DNA of 23,169 nucleotides from CAYMLQ01 sp964390795 (GTDB lineage: Bacteria > Verrucomicrobiota > Kiritimatiellia > RFP12 > UBA1067): positions 1-23,169 of the forward strand of contig CAYMLQ010000054.1 in assembly GCA_964390795.1 (NCBI GenBank), written 5' to 3'. A program made the translations under genes and the position numbers. The notes beneath the pieces were generated by a model, which was not told the origin of the DNA, made no database searches, and saw nothing but the letters and a program-made list of their open reading frames with translations. This document shows, piece by piece, positions 21,455 to 23,169 of the stretch (position 1 is its first letter; every line of letters starts with the position of its first letter).

Positions 21455-23169
21455 CTAGAATAATTCCTGCTGGCGGAACGGCGCGTCGGCCGGTTTTGAC
21501 TTTGCGGGAGCGGGTTTAGAGGGCGCGGAGGTTGGTGTGGCTGTGTTGGTGCCGGCGAGCAGGGCGAGGAGGCCAGCCTCTTCGAGGATCTCGGTGCCAA
21601 GGCTGCGGGCTTTGGTGAGCTTGCTTCCGCCCGCTTCGGCTCCTGCCACGAGGTAGCGCGTGTTCTTGGAGACCGCCTCCTGCACGATACCGCCCGCGGT
21701 TTTGATGCGGTCAGCGAACTCGTTGCGCGGTAGCGAGAGCGTGCCGGTCAGCACGAAGGTCACGCCCGCGAGCGGCGCGTCTGCGGCAGGCGCGGCTATC
21801 GGCTTGGCCTGAGGGTCGATGCCCAGAGCGAGCAGGCGTTCGACGTAGCGTCGGCCGTAGTCGGAGGCGAAGAAGGCCTGAACGGCTTTAGCCGCCTCGG
21901 TCTTGATGACGCATAGGTATTGTGAAGGCAAAGCAGTGCCGGGCGTCTTGGTGGCCACTCCTGCGGCGACCAGGTCGTCGCCCCGCACGCCGATCTCCCC
22001 GCAGAGGCGGTTGTAGCGCGTCTGGCGCTCCTCGCGCTCGGCCTCGTCCTTCGGGCGGTTGAGCGTGGAGCGCGGGTTCTCCGTGGCCGCAAGGTCGTAC
22101 AGCTCGTTGAGCCGTAGCACGGCGGACAGGATCGGCGAGTTTGGCAGCTCCGAGAAGCGGGCGTGGGCCGAGGCGATCTGCTCGGCCACGGTGACGCCGA
22201 CGCTCGGGATGCCGGTGGCGAAAAGCCAGCGGTCGAGGGTCAGCGACCGAGCGGACTCGAGCGACTCCAGCGCGGTCTGCGCGTTCTTGCCGAACTTGCG
22301 CGTGCCGCTGGCCGCGTCGCCGAGGCGGAACTCCTCGAGCTGCGACAGCGTGAGCGAGAAGAGGTCGAGCGGGTCCTTGACCCACTCCTGCGCGACGAGG
22401 GCTTCGGCGACCTTGCCGCCGATGGCGCGGAGGTCGAGCGCGTCGCGCGAGGCGAAGTGCTCCAGGCGGCCGACGCGCTGCGCGGGGCAGGCGGGGTTGG
22501 TGCAGCGGTGGGCCACCTCGTCGCCGAGGCGGGCCGCGGGGCCGCCGCAGACGGGGCAGGCGTCGGGCATGGCGAACAGGGTCTCGGAGCCGTCGCGCTT
22601 CTCGGCGATCACGCTCTCGATGGCGGGGATCACGTCGCCGGCCTTGACGACCCAGACGCGGTCGCCGACGCGGATATCCTTGCGCGCGATCTCGTCGGCG
22701 TTGTGGAGCGTGGCGCGGGCGATCTCCGAGCCTGCGAGCAGCACGGGCTCGAGTTCCGCGACGGGCGTGAGCACGCCGGTGCGGCCGACCTGCACGGTGA
22801 TTTTCCAGATGCGGGTCTCGGCGCGCTCGGGCTCGTACTTGAAGGCGCGCGCCCAGCGGGGCGACTTGGCTGTGGCGCCGAGCTGCGGGTAGAGGTCGCG
22901 GCGGTTGACCTTGACGACCGCGCCGTCGATTTCGAAAGGGAAGGTGTGGCGCTGTGACTCGAGTTCGTCGATGGCGGCGAGCACGGCCGGGAGATCCACG
23001 CAGAGGCGCAGCCACGGCGGGGTCTTGAAGCCCCAGTCACCGAGGCGCTTGAGCAGGCCGCTGTGGGTGGGGAAGTCGGCGCCTTTGACGGCGCCGGCGG
23101 CGTAGAGCACGGCATCGAGCGGGCGGCGGGCGACCTCGCGCGGGTCGAGCTGCTTGAGCGAGCCGGCCG
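21455..23169 (-). CDS. ligA: NAD-dependent DNA ligase LigA (5' partial)
   Basis: The C-terminal 570 residues; the N-terminal part with the KxDG lysine lies beyond the window edge. LigA seals nicks using NAD+ during replication and repair. Visible from the edge inward: AGSLKQLDP, EIDGAVVKV, RWARAFKYEPE and VQVGRTGVLTPVA (nucleotidyltransferase and OB motifs), a Cys4 zinc finger (CPVC...CTNPAC, codons near 22490-22558), HhH helices, and a BRCT domain (LAGVTFVLTGTL to about 21560). Between HhH and BRCT, at about 21900-22150, is an extra block of roughly 55 residues containing NPRSTLNRPKDEAEREERQT, in place of the usual short last HhH. After the BRCT domain a Pro/Ala/Lys-rich linker ends in FRQQELF. 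The stop is TAG at 21455-21457. Confidence 0.96.
   Translation of the reverse strand, partial: AGSLKQLDPREVARRPLDAVLYAAGAVKGADFPTHSGLLKRLGDWGFKTPPWLRLCVDLPAVLAAIDELESQRHTFPFEIDGAVVKVNRRDLYPQLGATAKSPRWARAFKYEPERAETRIWKITVQVGRTGVLTPVAELEPVLLAGSEIARATLHNADEIARKDIRVGDRVWVVKAGDVIPAIESVIAEKRDGSETLFAMPDACPVCGGPAARLGDEVAHRCTNPACPAQRVGRLEHFASRDALDLRAIGGKVAEALVAQEWVKDPLDLFSLTLSQLEEFRLGDAASGTRKFGKNAQTALESLESARSLTLDRWLFATGIPSVGVTVAEQIASAHARFSELPNSPILSAVLRLNELYDLAATENPRSTLNRPKDEAEREERQTRYNRLCGEIGVRGDDLVAAGVATKTPGTALPSQYLCVIKTEAAKAVQAFFASDYGRRYVERLLALGIDPQAKPIAAPAADAPLAGVTFVLTGTLSLPRNEFADRIKTAGGIVQEAVSKNTRYLVAGAEAGGSKLTKARSLGTEILEEAGLLALLAGTNTATPTSAPSKPAPAKSKPADAPFRQQELF

Noticed and set aside
20749..21519. 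256-aa open frame on the plus strand across hicB and into ligA
   Set aside because: Opposes hicB, whose fold is clear, and shows no family pattern of its own.
22163..22957. 264-aa frame on the plus strand
   Set aside because: Antisense shadow of ligA.
21888..23015. 375-aa Arg/Pro-rich frame on the minus strand
   Set aside because: Shifted-frame shadow of ligA.
1..23169. tRNA, rRNA, CRISPR arrays, transposases and prophage genes
   Set aside because: None seen: no regularly spaced repeat-spacer units, no transposase or integrase motifs, and no tRNA-like cloverleaf noticed in the gaps. A covariance search was not possible.

Overview
The window is GC-rich DNA that most resembles a genome of the PVC group, probably Verrucomicrobiota/Kiritimatiellota. 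The lineage call is inferred from gene content, not from a marker gene: a surface protein with an autotransporter-associated beta-strand repeat and LamG-like domains, very large exported glycosidase-like proteins, a TRAP transporter, proteins of the TPR end-of-group type, and a LigA carrying an extra block between its HhH and BRCT regions. No rRNA, tRNA, CRISPR array or transposase gene was found.

Plus strand, 1-13910. The window opens inside a large surface or secreted protein (1-2583). A hairpin-rich repeat element follows (about 2595-2701). Next come a lipoprotein glycoside hydrolase-like protein of about 1330 aa (2814-6803) and an exported DUF6259-type glycosidase-like protein (6940-10140). 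A 396-bp gap full of inverted repeats leads to a complete tripartite TRAP transporter, dctP-dctQ-dctM, with a UspA-type protein at its end (10537-13910). The simplest reading is a carbohydrate locus: an adhesin or binding protein, two exported hydrolase-like enzymes, and an importer for an anionic product. The link between enzymes and importer is inferred from position only.

Minus strand, 18913 down to 13873. Five genes run head to tail with gaps of 25, 25, 27 and 29 bp: a DUF4197 lipoprotein, a TPR protein, a long YggT-like membrane protein, a DUF167/YggU protein, and a large exported TPR protein with YD-repeat-like motifs near its end. This operon converges on the TRAP/Usp operon, and the last genes overlap by 38 bp in their coding ends.

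18914-23169. A divergent promoter region of about 300 bp precedes a plus-strand four-helix membrane protein (19220-20590) and a small DUF2442 protein (20604-20843). Facing these on the minus strand are a HicB-family antitoxin without a HicA partner and with an unusual C-terminal tail (20803-21333), and the 3' part of the NAD-dependent DNA ligase gene ligA (21455 to the window edge), whose product ends in a candidate sliding-clamp-binding peptide.

Most worth a second look: the compound hairpin at 2615-2666, whose two inner loops are perfect complements; the insertion and C-terminal QQELF in LigA; the two partnerless toxin-antitoxin-type genes lying tail to tail; and the two large glycosidase-like enzymes next to a TRAP importer.
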